Source of the DNA: Paenibacillus soyae
GTDB taxonomy: Bacteria > Bacillota > Bacilli > Paenibacillales > Paenibacillaceae
DNA length: 64,000 nt
Direction: 5' to 3'
NCBI RefSeq assembly: GCF_024623455.1
Contig: NZ_JANIPJ010000017.1
Location: 103,594-167,593, forward strand
The notes beneath the pieces are model-generated. The model was not told the DNA's origin. It made no database searches and was given only the letters and a program-made list of their open reading frames with translations. Position 1 is the stretch's first letter. Each line of letters starts with the position of its first letter. The translations under genes and the position numbers were made by a program. Positions 1 to 7,942 of the stretch are shown here, one piece after another.

Positions 1-2
1 GG

Positions 3-200
3 AACCACGGTCTCGTGACGTCGGGCCGAAACCTGCGGGAAGCGTATTACAGAACGGAAGTCGTGGAAGAAAGCGCAAAAATCTTCTTGATCGCCAAAGC
101 GATCCGCGAGCCTAAGGTGCTCACGAAGGAAGAATTCGAAGAGATCGCCTCCCTGGAGAGCGAGGCGTACCGGATTCAACTGCTGCAGAAGATGAAATAA
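3..200 (+). CDS. class II aldolase, C-terminal fragment (L-fuculose-1-phosphate aldolase-like)
   Basis: The reading frame is open from the window edge, so this is the 3' end of a gene that starts outside. The visible 65 residues begin NHGLVTSGRNLREAYY and continue with a helical E-rich tail. HGLV-x-x-G-x-x-L-x-E-A is the ending typical of the class II (Zn-dependent) aldolase/epimerase fold, where the His belongs to the metal-site region. The next gene is a fucose mutarotase type, so L-fuculose-1-phosphate aldolase is the best guess; rhamnulose- or ribulose-phosphate family members end similarly and cannot be excluded. Confidence 0.75.
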   Translation, partial: NHGLVTSGRNLREAYYRTEVVEESAKIFLIAKAIREPKVLTKEEFEEIASLESEAYRIQLLQKMK

Positions 201-227
201 TAGACGGGAAGGGGACTTAAACGCACC

Positions 228-665
228 ATGCTGAAAGGAATTCCAAGCATTCTGTCGCCCGAGCTGCTGAAGGTGCTGATGGAGATGGGGCACAGCGACG
301 AGATCGTGCTGGCGGACGGCAACTTCCCGGCGGCGAGCCATGCGCAGAGGCTGGTCCGCTGCGACGGTCACGGCATCCCGGAGCTGCTGGACGCGATCCT
401 GTGCCTGTTCCCGCTCGATCAGTACGTGGAGAAGCCGGCGGCGCTGATGGCCGTCATGCCCGGCGACAAGACGGAGACGCCGATCTGGGAGCGGTATCGC
501 GAGATCGTGACGGAGCGGTCTGGTCTGGGCGAGGCGTTCGAGGAAGTGGAGAGGTTCGCCTTCTACGAGCGGGCCAAATCCGCGTACGCCATCATCGCGA
601 CGGGCGAAAGCGCCTTGTACGCCAACCTTATCTTGAAGAAAGGCGTCGTAGCCGAGTCGAAATAG
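228..665 (+). CDS. fucU: RbsD/FucU family sugar mutarotase (L-fucose mutarotase)
   Basis: A 145-residue protein, the normal size for FucU/RbsD pyranases, which interconvert anomers of fucose or ribose before the isomerase or kinase step. Family signatures are the N-terminal MLKGIPSILSPELL, the MGHSDEIVLADGNFPA block that carries the catalytic His and Asp, and the C-terminal ESALYANLILKKGVV. The separation of the two paralogues is not absolute, but the FPAASHAQRLVRCDG segment and the aldolase immediately upstream (27 bp gap) favour fucose over ribose. The start is ATG with an AAGGGG-type site about 12 bases upstream. A bidirectional terminator follows. Confidence 0.85.
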   Translation: MLKGIPSILSPELLKVLMEMGHSDEIVLADGNFPAASHAQRLVRCDGHGIPELLDAILCLFPLDQYVEKPAALMAVMPGDKTETPIWERYREIVTERSGLGEAFEEVERFAFYERAKSAYAIIATGESALYANLILKKGVVAESK

Positions 666-676
666 TGAACCGCATG

Positions 677-719
677 AAAATAAGGGCTGCCGGGAGATCA
701 CTCCCGACAGCCCTTATTT
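677..719. terminator. bidirectional intrinsic terminator
   Basis: A long hairpin with arms AATAAGGGCTGCCGGGA and TCCCGACAGCCCTTATT (one bulged/mismatched base) around a short loop, flanked by A- and T-rich ends. It lies between two convergent genes and probably ends both fucU and the minus-strand DUF2325 gene. Confidence 0.85.
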
Positions 720-797
720 GGCGTAAAGTATGCGCTCCCAGCTGTCCTTGCCGCTGCCCCTTCATGCCTCATGCACCGCGCCGCGAATCGCCGGCGT

Positions 798-2924
798 TCA
801 GCGATTCGACGCCAAGATCAGCTCCCGGTTTTCCCATAACAAGGAACGCAAATTCGATTTGGAGCCTTGGATGACGAAATGCGGGATCCCGTTCGTTTTG
901 GCGATATCGACGCCTTCCCATGTCGCGCGATGCGATGTCGACGTGATCAGGAGAAACAAGGCCTGCGATCGCCGGAGATCGGACATGACCCGCTCGGGAT
1001 GGTCGCCGCTGTCGTGCGCGAGCTCGGCCCCGCATTCCCGGACGACCGCCTCGAACCATTTGCGAACGCCTCCGACGATCGTAATGACGCAGTTGTGCAG
1101 GAAAGGGGGCTGCTTCGCTTTTGCCGGCTCCCGTTTCTCTTTGCCGCGCCTGCCGGCTGCGGCGAGCTCCGCCTGCGCTTGCGCCGATTGCTTCGGCTTC
1201 TGTTCCTCTCCCGCCGAATGAGGGGCGGATTGCCGGTAAACCTTCGTCAGCCTTGCGATATGGCCGCCGTCGGCAACGTTGAACGTGCAAGGATCGCCTG
1301 GGGAAGGCTTCTGTATGTCCACGTCCCGATGATGAAGCTGGTATCGACACGCCGGATCGTTCATATCGACGCAGAACCATAACGGTCCGTCCCCTTTCTC
1401 GATGTAGCCGTCGAACTGTTGAATGGGGGAGAAGGCGTCGTCGCCTTGGAATAGCAGCTGCAGCTCATAGTAGAGCGGCTTGCCGGGCTGCTGGACCGGC
1501 GTGCACAGAAGCTCGGCTTCATGCTGCAGACCATGCTGCTGAACCAATGATTCGGTTATGTTAAACGAATCTCCGTTCTCAAGCGTCACGCATCCGCCGT
1601 GATCCCGGCGATAGAAGGTGCCGTATTGGGGGGGAAGGTTGACCGTACGGCTTACGGCTTCGAAAGCTTCTTGCCCGCTATGACTGGCGGCAGGAGTATG
1701 CGCTCCGGCCGCTGAACCGCTAGATACTTCGATACGCCGTTCCGCCGCGCAGGCGGGATCGTCTCTTTCCTCCAAACCGTCCATGTCGCGGTAGGCTTCC
1801 AGGGCGTCGAGCAGGTCCAGGACTTTGCGCATTCGCGATCTTGCGATTGCCGACCGGTCTTGCGAAGCAATCGCCTGTCCGAGCCCGGCGAGTTCATCCT
1901 CGAGACTTCGGCACAACCGGTCCGTCCATTCGCCGGAAGCGAGCAGCTGCTTCCGCGCATCGCTAAGTTCTTCCTGAAGCAGCGCCGTTTCGGCTTGCTG
2001 CTCCTGCAGCTCTTTTCTCTGCGCGTCGATCGTCCGCTGCAGCTGTCCCTGCTGCGCGTTCAGCGATCGTAAATGCTGCAGGAACGACTGGCGTTCTTCC
2101 AGCCAGCCCGTCTGCTCCTGCTTCCATTTGCGCTCCCGGTCCTGCTGAAGCTTCGTTTGCTGCTCCGAAAGCGAGTCCGCATGTTCGGCAGCGTCTCTCA
2201 ACCGCTCGAGCTCATCTTCGAGCTGGGACAGCTCTTTGGATTTCATGCGCAGCAGCTTGTCCTTCTGGGCAAGCTCATGCTCCGCGCGCTGCCGGGCGGA
2301 TAGCTCTTTTTTGTACATGCTTTCGAGAAGCTTCAGCTTCTTATCGTGTTTGCCGTCGTCGCTTTCCGAAGGGGAGGCCGGCCCTGCCGTCTGCCCATTC
2401 CGGTCATCGTTCCGCGGCGCGGTATAAGAATGCAGACGCTCCTCCAGCTTCTTGAGCTCGTGGAGCCATAGCTCGGGGTCCGTCAATTTTATCTCATGGA
2501 AATAAAGCATCCAATAATAAGGCCAAAAGCCGTTAGCGGTTATCCGCTCATCCTTCTCCCGCAGGAGGGCGTCGAACGGGATTGTTTCGTGTATTTCGAA
2601 CGGCAGAAGCTGCAAGATGGAGAGGAGGATTCGACGCTTGACGGCGATGCTGCGCTGCGCTTGCTGAACCGCGGTGCGAAGCATCTTGGCGAACAGCATC
2701 TCCGGCCATTTGCGAAGCTCCCGCTTGGCGAAGGGAAATTCCAGCGTTAAGGCGATTGCCAGCTTTTCTTTATCCGTCAAAGCTCCCGCATAATGCAGCA
2801 GCATCTCGCTTGGCAGGGGATAATGGGTTTCCTGTTCGAGAAGGGAACGGTAGACTTCCATCTCTTTCGTCCATTCGGCGGGCTCGAACCAACCTGCAAG
2901 CCGGGCTTTCGATTTGATATCCAA
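798..2924 (-). CDS. DUF2325 domain protein with long central coiled coil
   Basis: About 708 residues. The N-terminal 170 residues are helical and unassigned. Residues from about 190 to 350 are a charged heptad-rich coiled coil (KELSQLEDELERLRDAAEH and similar). Two beta-rich segments with QYGTFYRRDHGG and FDGYIEKGDGPLWF follow and look like OB-type modules. The last ~95 residues (CVITIVGGVRKWFEAVV ... ISTS-like LLITSTSHRATW) are a DUF2325 domain. The start is TTG at 2924: AAGGAGG lies 8 bases upstream, whereas the more upstream GTG at 2933 overlaps that site. Function is not established; DUF2325 is a Rossmann-like domain of unknown role. It is transcribed alone, convergent with fucU. Confidence 0.75.
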   Translation of the reverse strand: MDIKSKARLAGWFEPAEWTKEMEVYRSLLEQETHYPLPSEMLLHYAGALTDKEKLAIALTLEFPFAKRELRKWPEMLFAKMLRTAVQQAQRSIAVKRRILLSILQLLPFEIHETIPFDALLREKDERITANGFWPYYWMLYFHEIKLTDPELWLHELKKLEERLHSYTAPRNDDRNGQTAGPASPSESDDGKHDKKLKLLESMYKKELSARQRAEHELAQKDKLLRMKSKELSQLEDELERLRDAAEHADSLSEQQTKLQQDRERKWKQEQTGWLEERQSFLQHLRSLNAQQGQLQRTIDAQRKELQEQQAETALLQEELSDARKQLLASGEWTDRLCRSLEDELAGLGQAIASQDRSAIARSRMRKVLDLLDALEAYRDMDGLEERDDPACAAERRIEVSSGSAAGAHTPAASHSGQEAFEAVSRTVNLPPQYGTFYRRDHGGCVTLENGDSFNITESLVQQHGLQHEAELLCTPVQQPGKPLYYELQLLFQGDDAFSPIQQFDGYIEKGDGPLWFCVDMNDPACRYQLHHRDVDIQKPSPGDPCTFNVADGGHIARLTKVYRQSAPHSAGEEQKPKQSAQAQAELAAAGRRGKEKREPAKAKQPPFLHNCVITIVGGVRKWFEAVVRECGAELAHDSGDHPERVMSDLRRSQALFLLITSTSHRATWEGVDIAKTNGIPHFVIQGSKSNLRSLLWENRELILASNR

Positions 2925-3000
2925 GCAGCGCACCTCCTTCGCATGTGGCCTTTGGCATTAAATTCGACAACCGTAAGCGAGAATCCTTTCATGGTTTGGA

Positions 3001-3046
3001 AGAAAAAACCAAACACCCCTAGCTCATGATGTCGCCGCAGGGGTGT
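3001..3046 (-). terminator. intrinsic terminator of the TetR/ABC operon
   Basis: Arms ACACCCCT and AGGGGTGT (3013-3020, 3039-3046). Read on the minus strand the stem is followed by TTTGGTTTTTTCT, so it terminates the operon that ends with the TetR gene at 3059. Confidence 0.75.
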
Positions 3047-3058
3047 CTTTCATAGATT

Positions 3059-3730
3059 CTATTCGGGAGCTCTCGGAGAAATGCCGTGCATGAGCAAATC
3101 CACGATTCTATCAATCTCTTTCTCTTCGTCGAACGGTACGTCAGGCATTAGGACGAGATGGCTGACCGCCAGTCCGATGAACAAGCTGGCCGCGGTCCGC
3201 ATAATGATCCAGGGCTGCTCTTCTTTAATTTGACCGAGGGACTGAAAATGCGCGATCACCTTCTGGATCCTTGCCGCCACGATGTCCCGGAACAACGTTT
3301 TGGCCTGCTCCAGCAGCTCCGGATGAAACGGGATTTCGTGGACGAGAATCCGGATGAGCTTCATATTCCCTCTGGCGAATCGCAGCCGGTCCTTCGCGAC
3401 GGCCCGGAAGAAATCGTCGACGCGTTCGTACGGGAGCTCCAGCATTTTGGCGAAGTCGCGCATGAGGAACGGTGCGACCAGCTTGACGGCAATCGGCCCG
3501 GCAATGGACAGCAGAAGGTCCTTTTTCGTTTTGTAATGGCGGAAAATCGTTCCCTCCGCGACCCCCGCTTTCTGAGCGATTTCGCTGGTCGAGGTGGCCG
3601 CAAAGCCTTTGGTCGCGAACATATCGATGGCCGCTTCCAATATGCGGGCTTGCTTCGCGGTTTTTTTGCCTTCGTCGCCGTCCGCCAGCCGCAATAGTTC
3701 TGCAAGCCATTGCTCTTTCTGATCCCTCAT
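3059..3730 (-). CDS. TetR/AcrR family transcriptional regulator
   Basis: A 223-residue one-component repressor. The DNA-binding domain lies at residues ~27-72, with the family helix-turn-helix pattern AAIDMFATKGFAATS ... IAQKAGVAEGTIFRHYKTK. The remaining helices would form the ligand-binding and dimer domain; nothing in them identifies the ligand. It is the third gene after the ABC ATPase and permease, 44 bases downstream of the permease, so it probably controls its own exporter operon. A TGAGT-N4-ACTCA operator-like palindrome sits at the promoter of the first gene (5571-5586). Confidence 0.92.
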   Translation of the reverse strand: MRDQKEQWLAELLRLADGDEGKKTAKQARILEAAIDMFATKGFAATSTSEIAQKAGVAEGTIFRHYKTKKDLLLSIAGPIAVKLVAPFLMRDFAKMLELPYERVDDFFRAVAKDRLRFARGNMKLIRILVHEIPFHPELLEQAKTLFRDIVAARIQKVIAHFQSLGQIKEEQPWIIMRTAASLFIGLAVSHLVLMPDVPFDEEKEIDRIVDLLMHGISPRAPE

Positions 3731-3774
3731 TCGGTGAAATCTCCCTCTACGAGTTTCGTGGTGTCCCCAGCGTA

Positions 3775-4812
3775 CTATATTTTCCGATGTTTCCGCAACG
3801 CAAGCACGTTCGCCGCCATAAACGCGAGCGATAACGCAAGCAGCAGGAACACGTCGTCGTCGATCACGCTCCAGCCTTCCCCGCGGATCATGACGCTTCG
3901 AAGCGCGTCGGCCCCGTACTTCAGCGGCATAAGGTGGGAGATCCAGCGCAGGGCGGGCGACATGCTTTCCAGATCGAACAGGCCGGAGAAAAATACTTGC
4001 GGCACGATAACAAGCGGAATGAACTGAATCATCTGGAACTCGGATTTGGCGAATGCCGACAGGAACGTGCCGAAGCTAAGCGCCGTGACGGACAATAGCA
4101 ATGTAACCAGAAGAACGAGCCATATCGAGCCCTCCATCATGAGACCAAGCCCGTGTATGGAATAAGCGGCGATGAGCACCGCTTGGATGCCCGTGAACAA
4201 GCCGAAGCCGAGGATATAGCCGACCACGATTTCCCATCTACGAAGCGGGGTGGCGAGCAGCCGCTCGAGCGTTCCGCTCGTTCGTTCCTTTAAGAAGGAG
4301 ACGCCGGCGATCAGGAACACGAAGAAAAACGCGAACACCCCGATAAATACGGGGCCCAAGCTGTCGAAAGCCGTCATCTCCGAGCCGCCGTGCAAATAAC
4401 CAACGGACGGCTCGGGGAGGATCCCTGCGCTGCCCGCTTGCGTCTCGTCTTGCATCGTTTGCCCGAACAGCAACAGGATCGACTTGTTCTTGCCGGGGTC
4501 GCTGCCCTCCAGCTTGATGAGGGGCTTACCGTCCCGAATGGCCGCGTAAGCATCGATCTTCCGTTCGGCCAGTGCGTTCTCGGCTTCCTCGATCGAGCCG
4601 AACGCGACGATCTCCATGCCGCTAGTTTCGAGCTTCGCTTGGAACGGCGCAGGAATCGCGACGACGCCAACCTTGGGCTCGTACTTGTCTCCGCTGAACA
4701 CAAGATACATCATCGTCAGCACGAGAAGGGGGGCGGCGATCAGCAGAGCCATCGTTCTTTTGTCCCGGACGAACTGGCGGACGATGCGGATGACTAACGC
4801 GCGGACTCTCAT
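3775..4812 (-). CDS. ABC-2 type transporter permease
   Basis: A 345-residue membrane protein. One helix lies near residues 22-40, followed by a ~120-residue extracytoplasmic domain (VGVVAIPAPFQAKLETSG) and five C-terminal helices. The arrangement and the FLKERTSGTLERLLATPLRR loop are typical of ABC-2 drug/Na-type export permeases (ABC2_membrane_3). The ATG overlaps the stop codon of the ATPase gene (ATGA), with GGAGGTGA upstream, so the two are translationally coupled and form one exporter. The substrate is unknown; the TetR partner suggests a drug or other toxic compound. Confidence 0.9.
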   Translation of the reverse strand: MRVRALVIRIVRQFVRDKRTMALLIAAPLLVLTMMYLVFSGDKYEPKVGVVAIPAPFQAKLETSGMEIVAFGSIEEAENALAERKIDAYAAIRDGKPLIKLEGSDPGKNKSILLLFGQTMQDETQAGSAGILPEPSVGYLHGGSEMTAFDSLGPVFIGVFAFFFVFLIAGVSFLKERTSGTLERLLATPLRRWEIVVGYILGFGLFTGIQAVLIAAYSIHGLGLMMEGSIWLVLLVTLLLSVTALSFGTFLSAFAKSEFQMIQFIPLVIVPQVFFSGLFDLESMSPALRWISHLMPLKYGADALRSVMIRGEGWSVIDDDVFLLLALSLAFMAANVLALRKHRKI

Positions 4813-5543
4813 GGCCGCTCACCTCCGTAATGAAGGAATGCTTCTTCGATCGTAGAGCTGCCCGTCCGCGTTTTTAAGTCCGTCGGCGATCCGATCGCGA
4901 TGAGCTTCCCGTCGCGGATCATGCCGAGACGGTGGCATTTGTCGGCCTCGTCCATGACATGGGTCGTCACGATAATCGTCGTGCCGGCAGCGCTCAACGC
5001 TTCGAGCTCGTTCCAGATGGACTTGCGCAGGATCGGATCGATTCCGACGGTCGGTTCGTCCAGGATCAGAACCTCAGGCTCGTGAAGCAAAGCGATAGCG
5101 AGCGAGAGCCGCCGCTTCATGCCTCCGGAGTACTCGGATACAATACGGTTCAAATGCTCCTCCAAACCGACGAGCTTCATGGCATAATGGATCCGCTCCT
5201 TGAGCCGCGCGCCTCCGAGCTCGAACAGCGAGCCGAAGAAGGACAGGTTCTCTTGGGCCGATAGCTCGGCGTATAACGCGTCGGATTGCGCCATGTACCC
5301 GATCCGGTTCATCATCGCCAGCTTCGGCAGCTTCACTCCGAGCAGGCTGATCTCGCCGGAAGTTGCTTCGTCGATGCCGGCTAACATCTTCACGAGCGTC
5401 GTCTTGCCGGAGCCGGAAGGGCCAAGCAAGCCGAATATTTCGCCGCGTTCGACTCGCAAGCTTATGCGCTCGATCACGATTTTTTCGCCGAAATTCCGGA
5501 TGACGTCCCGTATTTCAACACAGCTGGAGCTCTCGTGAGTCAT
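4809..5543 (-). CDS. ABC transporter ATP-binding protein
   Basis: About 244 residues, a complete nucleotide-binding domain: Walker A GPSGSGKTT near residue 41, Q-loop YMAQSDALY, signature EYSGGMKRR, Walker B VLILDEPTVGID and switch His in IVTTHVMDEA. It powers the ABC-2 permease encoded directly downstream. The start chosen is the ATG at 5543, preceded by GGGAGG 7 bases upstream; the frame is open 13 codons further but that extension carries the ribosome site. It heads the exporter-TetR operon. Confidence 0.93.
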   Translation of the reverse strand: MTHESSSCVEIRDVIRNFGEKIVIERISLRVERGEIFGLLGPSGSGKTTLVKMLAGIDEATSGEISLLGVKLPKLAMMNRIGYMAQSDALYAELSAQENLSFFGSLFELGGARLKERIHYAMKLVGLEEHLNRIVSEYSGGMKRRLSLAIALLHEPEVLILDEPTVGIDPILRKSIWNELEALSAAGTTIIVTTHVMDEADKCHRLGMIRDGKLIAIGSPTDLKTRTGSSTIEEAFLHYGGERP

Positions 5544-5561
5544 GAAGTTGCCTCCCTCTTT

Positions 5562-5590
5562 ATTATAATAGTGAGTAATCACTCATTTTT
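5562..5590 (-). promoter_or_regulatory. promoter with TetR-type operator for the ABC exporter operon
   Basis: On the minus strand TATAAT (5562-5567) lies 19 bases upstream of the ATPase start. Immediately upstream is the near-palindrome at 5571-5586, TGAGT-N4-ACTCA within a longer ATGAGTGATTACTCAC. A palindrome of this size in the -35/-10 spacer is the usual TetR-family arrangement. The -35 region itself is weak. That the operon's own TetR binds here is inference. Confidence 0.65.
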
Positions 5591-5672
5591 ATTGTTTGGA
5601 AATTATCATATGTCCGGTCCAAGCATTCTGTCAACCGTGCACAAGAATACATTCGCTCATCCGGCCCAAACA

Positions 5673-5710
5673 CCAAAAAACCGCCGTAGCAGCGATTGCT
5701 CCGGCGGTTC
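5673..5710 (-). terminator. intrinsic terminator after the aldo/keto reductase gene
   Basis: Arms AACCGCCG and CGGCGGTT with a GC-rich loop. On the minus strand the stem runs into TTTTTTGG, 10 bases after the reductase stop codon. Confidence 0.85.
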
Positions 5711-5720
5711 AGTTCATCAT

Positions 5721-6545
5721 CTAGAAGTTGAAGTTGTCCGGATCCGGTCCGAACCGGTGATTGCGGTTAAGCGCGGAAATCCGGTTCATCTCGTCTTCGG
5801 TCAGCTGGAAGTCGAAAATATCGGCGTTTTCCGTCAAGCGGGACAGCGTTGTCGTCTTCGGAATCGTAATGACGCCGTTCTGAATATCCCAGCGCAAGAC
5901 GACTTGGGCCGGGGACTTGCCGTATTTCGCTCCAATCTCCGCAAGGACGGGCAGATCGAGGTTGCCCTGCATGAGAGGGCTCCACGCCGTCAATTGGATG
6001 CGGTTCTCCCGGCAGAAAGCAAGAAGCTCTTGCTGCGTCAGAAGCGGATGATACTCCACTTGATTAACCATCGGGACAATCGTTCCGGATTCCATGATGT
6101 CCTTCAAATGATGGATTTGGAAGTTGCTCACGCCGATCGCGCGCGCTTTGCCGTCGTTGTAAATTTTCTCGAGCGCCTTCCAGGTGTCCGTGTACTTGCC
6201 TTTGACCGGCCAGTGAATGAGGATCAGGTCGACGTAGTCCATCCCGAGCTTATCCAAGCTTGCTTGGAAAGCGGCGAGAGTCGATTCGTAGCCTTGATCG
6301 GCATTCCAAACTTTGGTTGTAACGAAAATCTGGTCGCGGGCCACGCCGCTTGCGCGAACGCCAGCACCGACACCGGCTTCGTTCTGATAGGCGGCCGCCG
6401 TATCAATATGGCGGTATCCGGCTTCGATTGCCGCTTTCACCGTGGATTCGGCTTCTTCGTCTTTTACCTTCCACACGCCAAGTCCGAACAAAGGCATCTT
6501 CAAGCCGTTATGCAGAACCGCGCTTTCCGTTAGTGCTGTTGTCAT
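5721..6545 (-). CDS. aldo/keto reductase
   Basis: About 274 residues, the normal size for the NADPH-dependent (alpha/beta)8 aldo/keto reductases that reduce aldehydes and ketones. The catalytic tetrad is visible: Asp48 and Tyr53 in HIDTAAAYQNE, Lys78 in VTTKVWN, His111 in LILIHWPV. The cofactor loop IPKTTTLSRLTENADIFDF is near the C-terminus. An ATG two codons upstream lies only 2 bases from GAGAGGAG, so the ATG at 6545 (8-base spacing) is preferred. It lies 34 bases after the alcohol dehydrogenase gene and is probably cotranscribed, suggesting a shared aldehyde/alcohol substrate. Confidence 0.93.
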   Translation of the reverse strand: MTTALTESAVLHNGLKMPLFGLGVWKVKDEEAESTVKAAIEAGYRHIDTAAAYQNEAGVGAGVRASGVARDQIFVTTKVWNADQGYESTLAAFQASLDKLGMDYVDLILIHWPVKGKYTDTWKALEKIYNDGKARAIGVSNFQIHHLKDIMESGTIVPMVNQVEYHPLLTQQELLAFCRENRIQLTAWSPLMQGNLDLPVLAEIGAKYGKSPAQVVLRWDIQNGVITIPKTTTLSRLTENADIFDFQLTEDEMNRISALNRNHRFGPDPDNFNF

Positions 6546-6579
6546 CTTCATTTCTCCTCTCGGATATGGAATGGTTGAG

Positions 6580-7746
6580 CTAGAGGGACATTCTCAAAAT
6601 TTCGCGGACGTCGTCCTTCTCAAGCCGTTTGAAGGAGCCGATCGCGCCGTATCTTACGGCTTCCTCCGCCATGCGGTCCAGCTGATCGTCGCCGATGCCG
6701 AAGTCGGCCAGCTTGGATTCCGCTCCGATCCGGGTGAAGAAGTCGCGCGTAGCTTGAATGCCGGCCAGCGCAAGCTCGTCTTCCGATTTGCCGGCGGGAT
6801 CGATTCCCCATACCCGCGTTGCGTATTGGGCGAACCGGTCGGGGCGCTGCTTGTAGACGTAACGCATCCAGTTCGGGAAGATGATGGCGAGGCCTGCCCC
6901 ATGCGGGATATCGTAAATGGCGCTCACTTCATGCTCGATGCCGTGGGAAGCCCAGTCGTTCTGCATGCCGAGGCTGATCTGGCCGCCGTTCAGCGCCATT
7001 GTGCCGCACCACATCAGGTTGGCGCGCGCCGCCGCGTCATTCGGATTCGCAAGCGCGGGCTCCACGTTCTCGATGACCGTCTGCAGAATCGATTCGCAGA
7101 ATCTTTCTTGCAGCGGCGTGTTTGTCGTGAGGCTGAAATATTGCTCGAATACGTGCGACATAATATCGACCGATCCATAGACCGTGTGATTGCGCGGAAC
7201 GGAATAGGTCAGCGAAGGATCCAGAATCGAGAAGCGCGGGTAGAGGTGAGCGCTTCCTGCTCCTCTCTTGAGCTTCTCCTCCCAATGGGAAATAACCGTG
7301 CTGCCGTTCATTTCCGAGCCTGTGGCAGCCAGCGTCAGCACCGTGCCGATCGGCAGCGCCTGCTGGATGGAAGCTTTGCCGACGAAGAAATCCCAGACGT
7401 CGCCGTCGTACAATGCGCCGGCCGCGATAGCTTTGGACGCGTCGATTACGCTGCCGCCTCCGACGGCCAGAATAAAGTCGACCCCATGCTCCCGGCAGAT
7501 GTCGATGCCTTTGTTAACGGTCGACAGCCGCGGGTTCGGTTCAATGCCCGGAAGCTCGTAGAAGGTAATGCCTGATTCCTTCAGCTGCTTGATCGTACGC
7601 TCGTAAAGCCCGGTGCTCTTGATGCTTCCGCCTCCATAGACGAGCAGAACCGTTTTGCCGTACGAAGATGCCAGCTCGCCGATTCGGTCGGCCGATCCTT
7701 CGCCAAAGACGATGCGGGTAGGATTATGAAATTGAAAGTTATTCAT
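6580..7746 (-). CDS. iron-containing alcohol dehydrogenase (butanol-dehydrogenase type)
   Basis: A 388-residue group III alcohol dehydrogenase. The N-terminal half holds the NAD(P) site with YGGGS and AVGGGSVIDASKAIA. The Fe ligands of the C-terminal helical half are in YGSVDIMSHVFEQYF and HEVSAIYDIPHGAGLAI. It resembles the YugJ/BdhA branch of NADH-dependent butanol dehydrogenases. The ATG at 7746 has AAAGGAGG 7 bases upstream. It has its own minus-strand promoter at 7817-7845 and diverges from an ArsR-type regulator that may control it. The physiological substrate is not evident. Confidence 0.93.
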   Translation of the reverse strand: MNNFQFHNPTRIVFGEGSADRIGELASSYGKTVLLVYGGGSIKSTGLYERTIKQLKESGITFYELPGIEPNPRLSTVNKGIDICREHGVDFILAVGGGSVIDASKAIAAGALYDGDVWDFFVGKASIQQALPIGTVLTLAATGSEMNGSTVISHWEEKLKRGAGSAHLYPRFSILDPSLTYSVPRNHTVYGSVDIMSHVFEQYFSLTTNTPLQERFCESILQTVIENVEPALANPNDAAARANLMWCGTMALNGGQISLGMQNDWASHGIEHEVSAIYDIPHGAGLAIIFPNWMRYVYKQRPDRFAQYATRVWGIDPAGKSEDELALAGIQATRDFFTRIGAESKLADFGIGDDQLDRMAEEAVRYGAIGSFKRLEKDDVREILRMSL

Positions 7747-7816
7747 TTTACTCCTCCTTTATTTTCATTAACTCAAAAGGTAACTAAACTTCTTGAAGGT
7801 TATGTATGCGGAATTT

Positions 7817-7845
7817 ATTTTATTGAATATGCTCCGCAGTGTCAA
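7817..7845 (-). promoter_or_regulatory. sigma-A-type promoter for the alcohol dehydrogenase operon
   Basis: On the minus strand TTGACA (7840-7845), exactly 17 bases, then TAAAAT (7817-7822). The motif TTTAGTTA lies downstream on the same strand at 7781-7788 and recurs on the opposite strand inside the divergent regulator's promoter. Confidence 0.8.
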
Positions 7846-7870
7846 GTTTGCCAATGGGTATCGATTTGCA

Positions 7871-7899
7871 TTGAAACGTTAACTTTTTAGTTATATAAT
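7871..7899 (+). promoter_or_regulatory. sigma-A-type promoter for the ArsR-type regulator
   Basis: TTGAAA (7871-7876), a 17-base spacer, then TATAAT (7894-7899). The spacer contains TTTAGTTA (7886-7893), the same octamer found on the other strand downstream of the divergent promoter, a plausible operator half-site. Confidence 0.78.
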
Positions 7900-7942
7900 G
7901 GTTGGGACATTTGCAATTTTCTCAAAGAAAAGAGGCAACAGG

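Noticed and set aside
769..1380. Long alternative frames opposite or beside the DUF2325 gene
   Set aside because: They are shadows of GC-rich coding sequence with no starts or motifs.
7868..7884. cre-like TTGAAACGTTAAC before the ArsR-type gene
   Set aside because: The spacing is one base short of the consensus, and the same bases form the -35 element.
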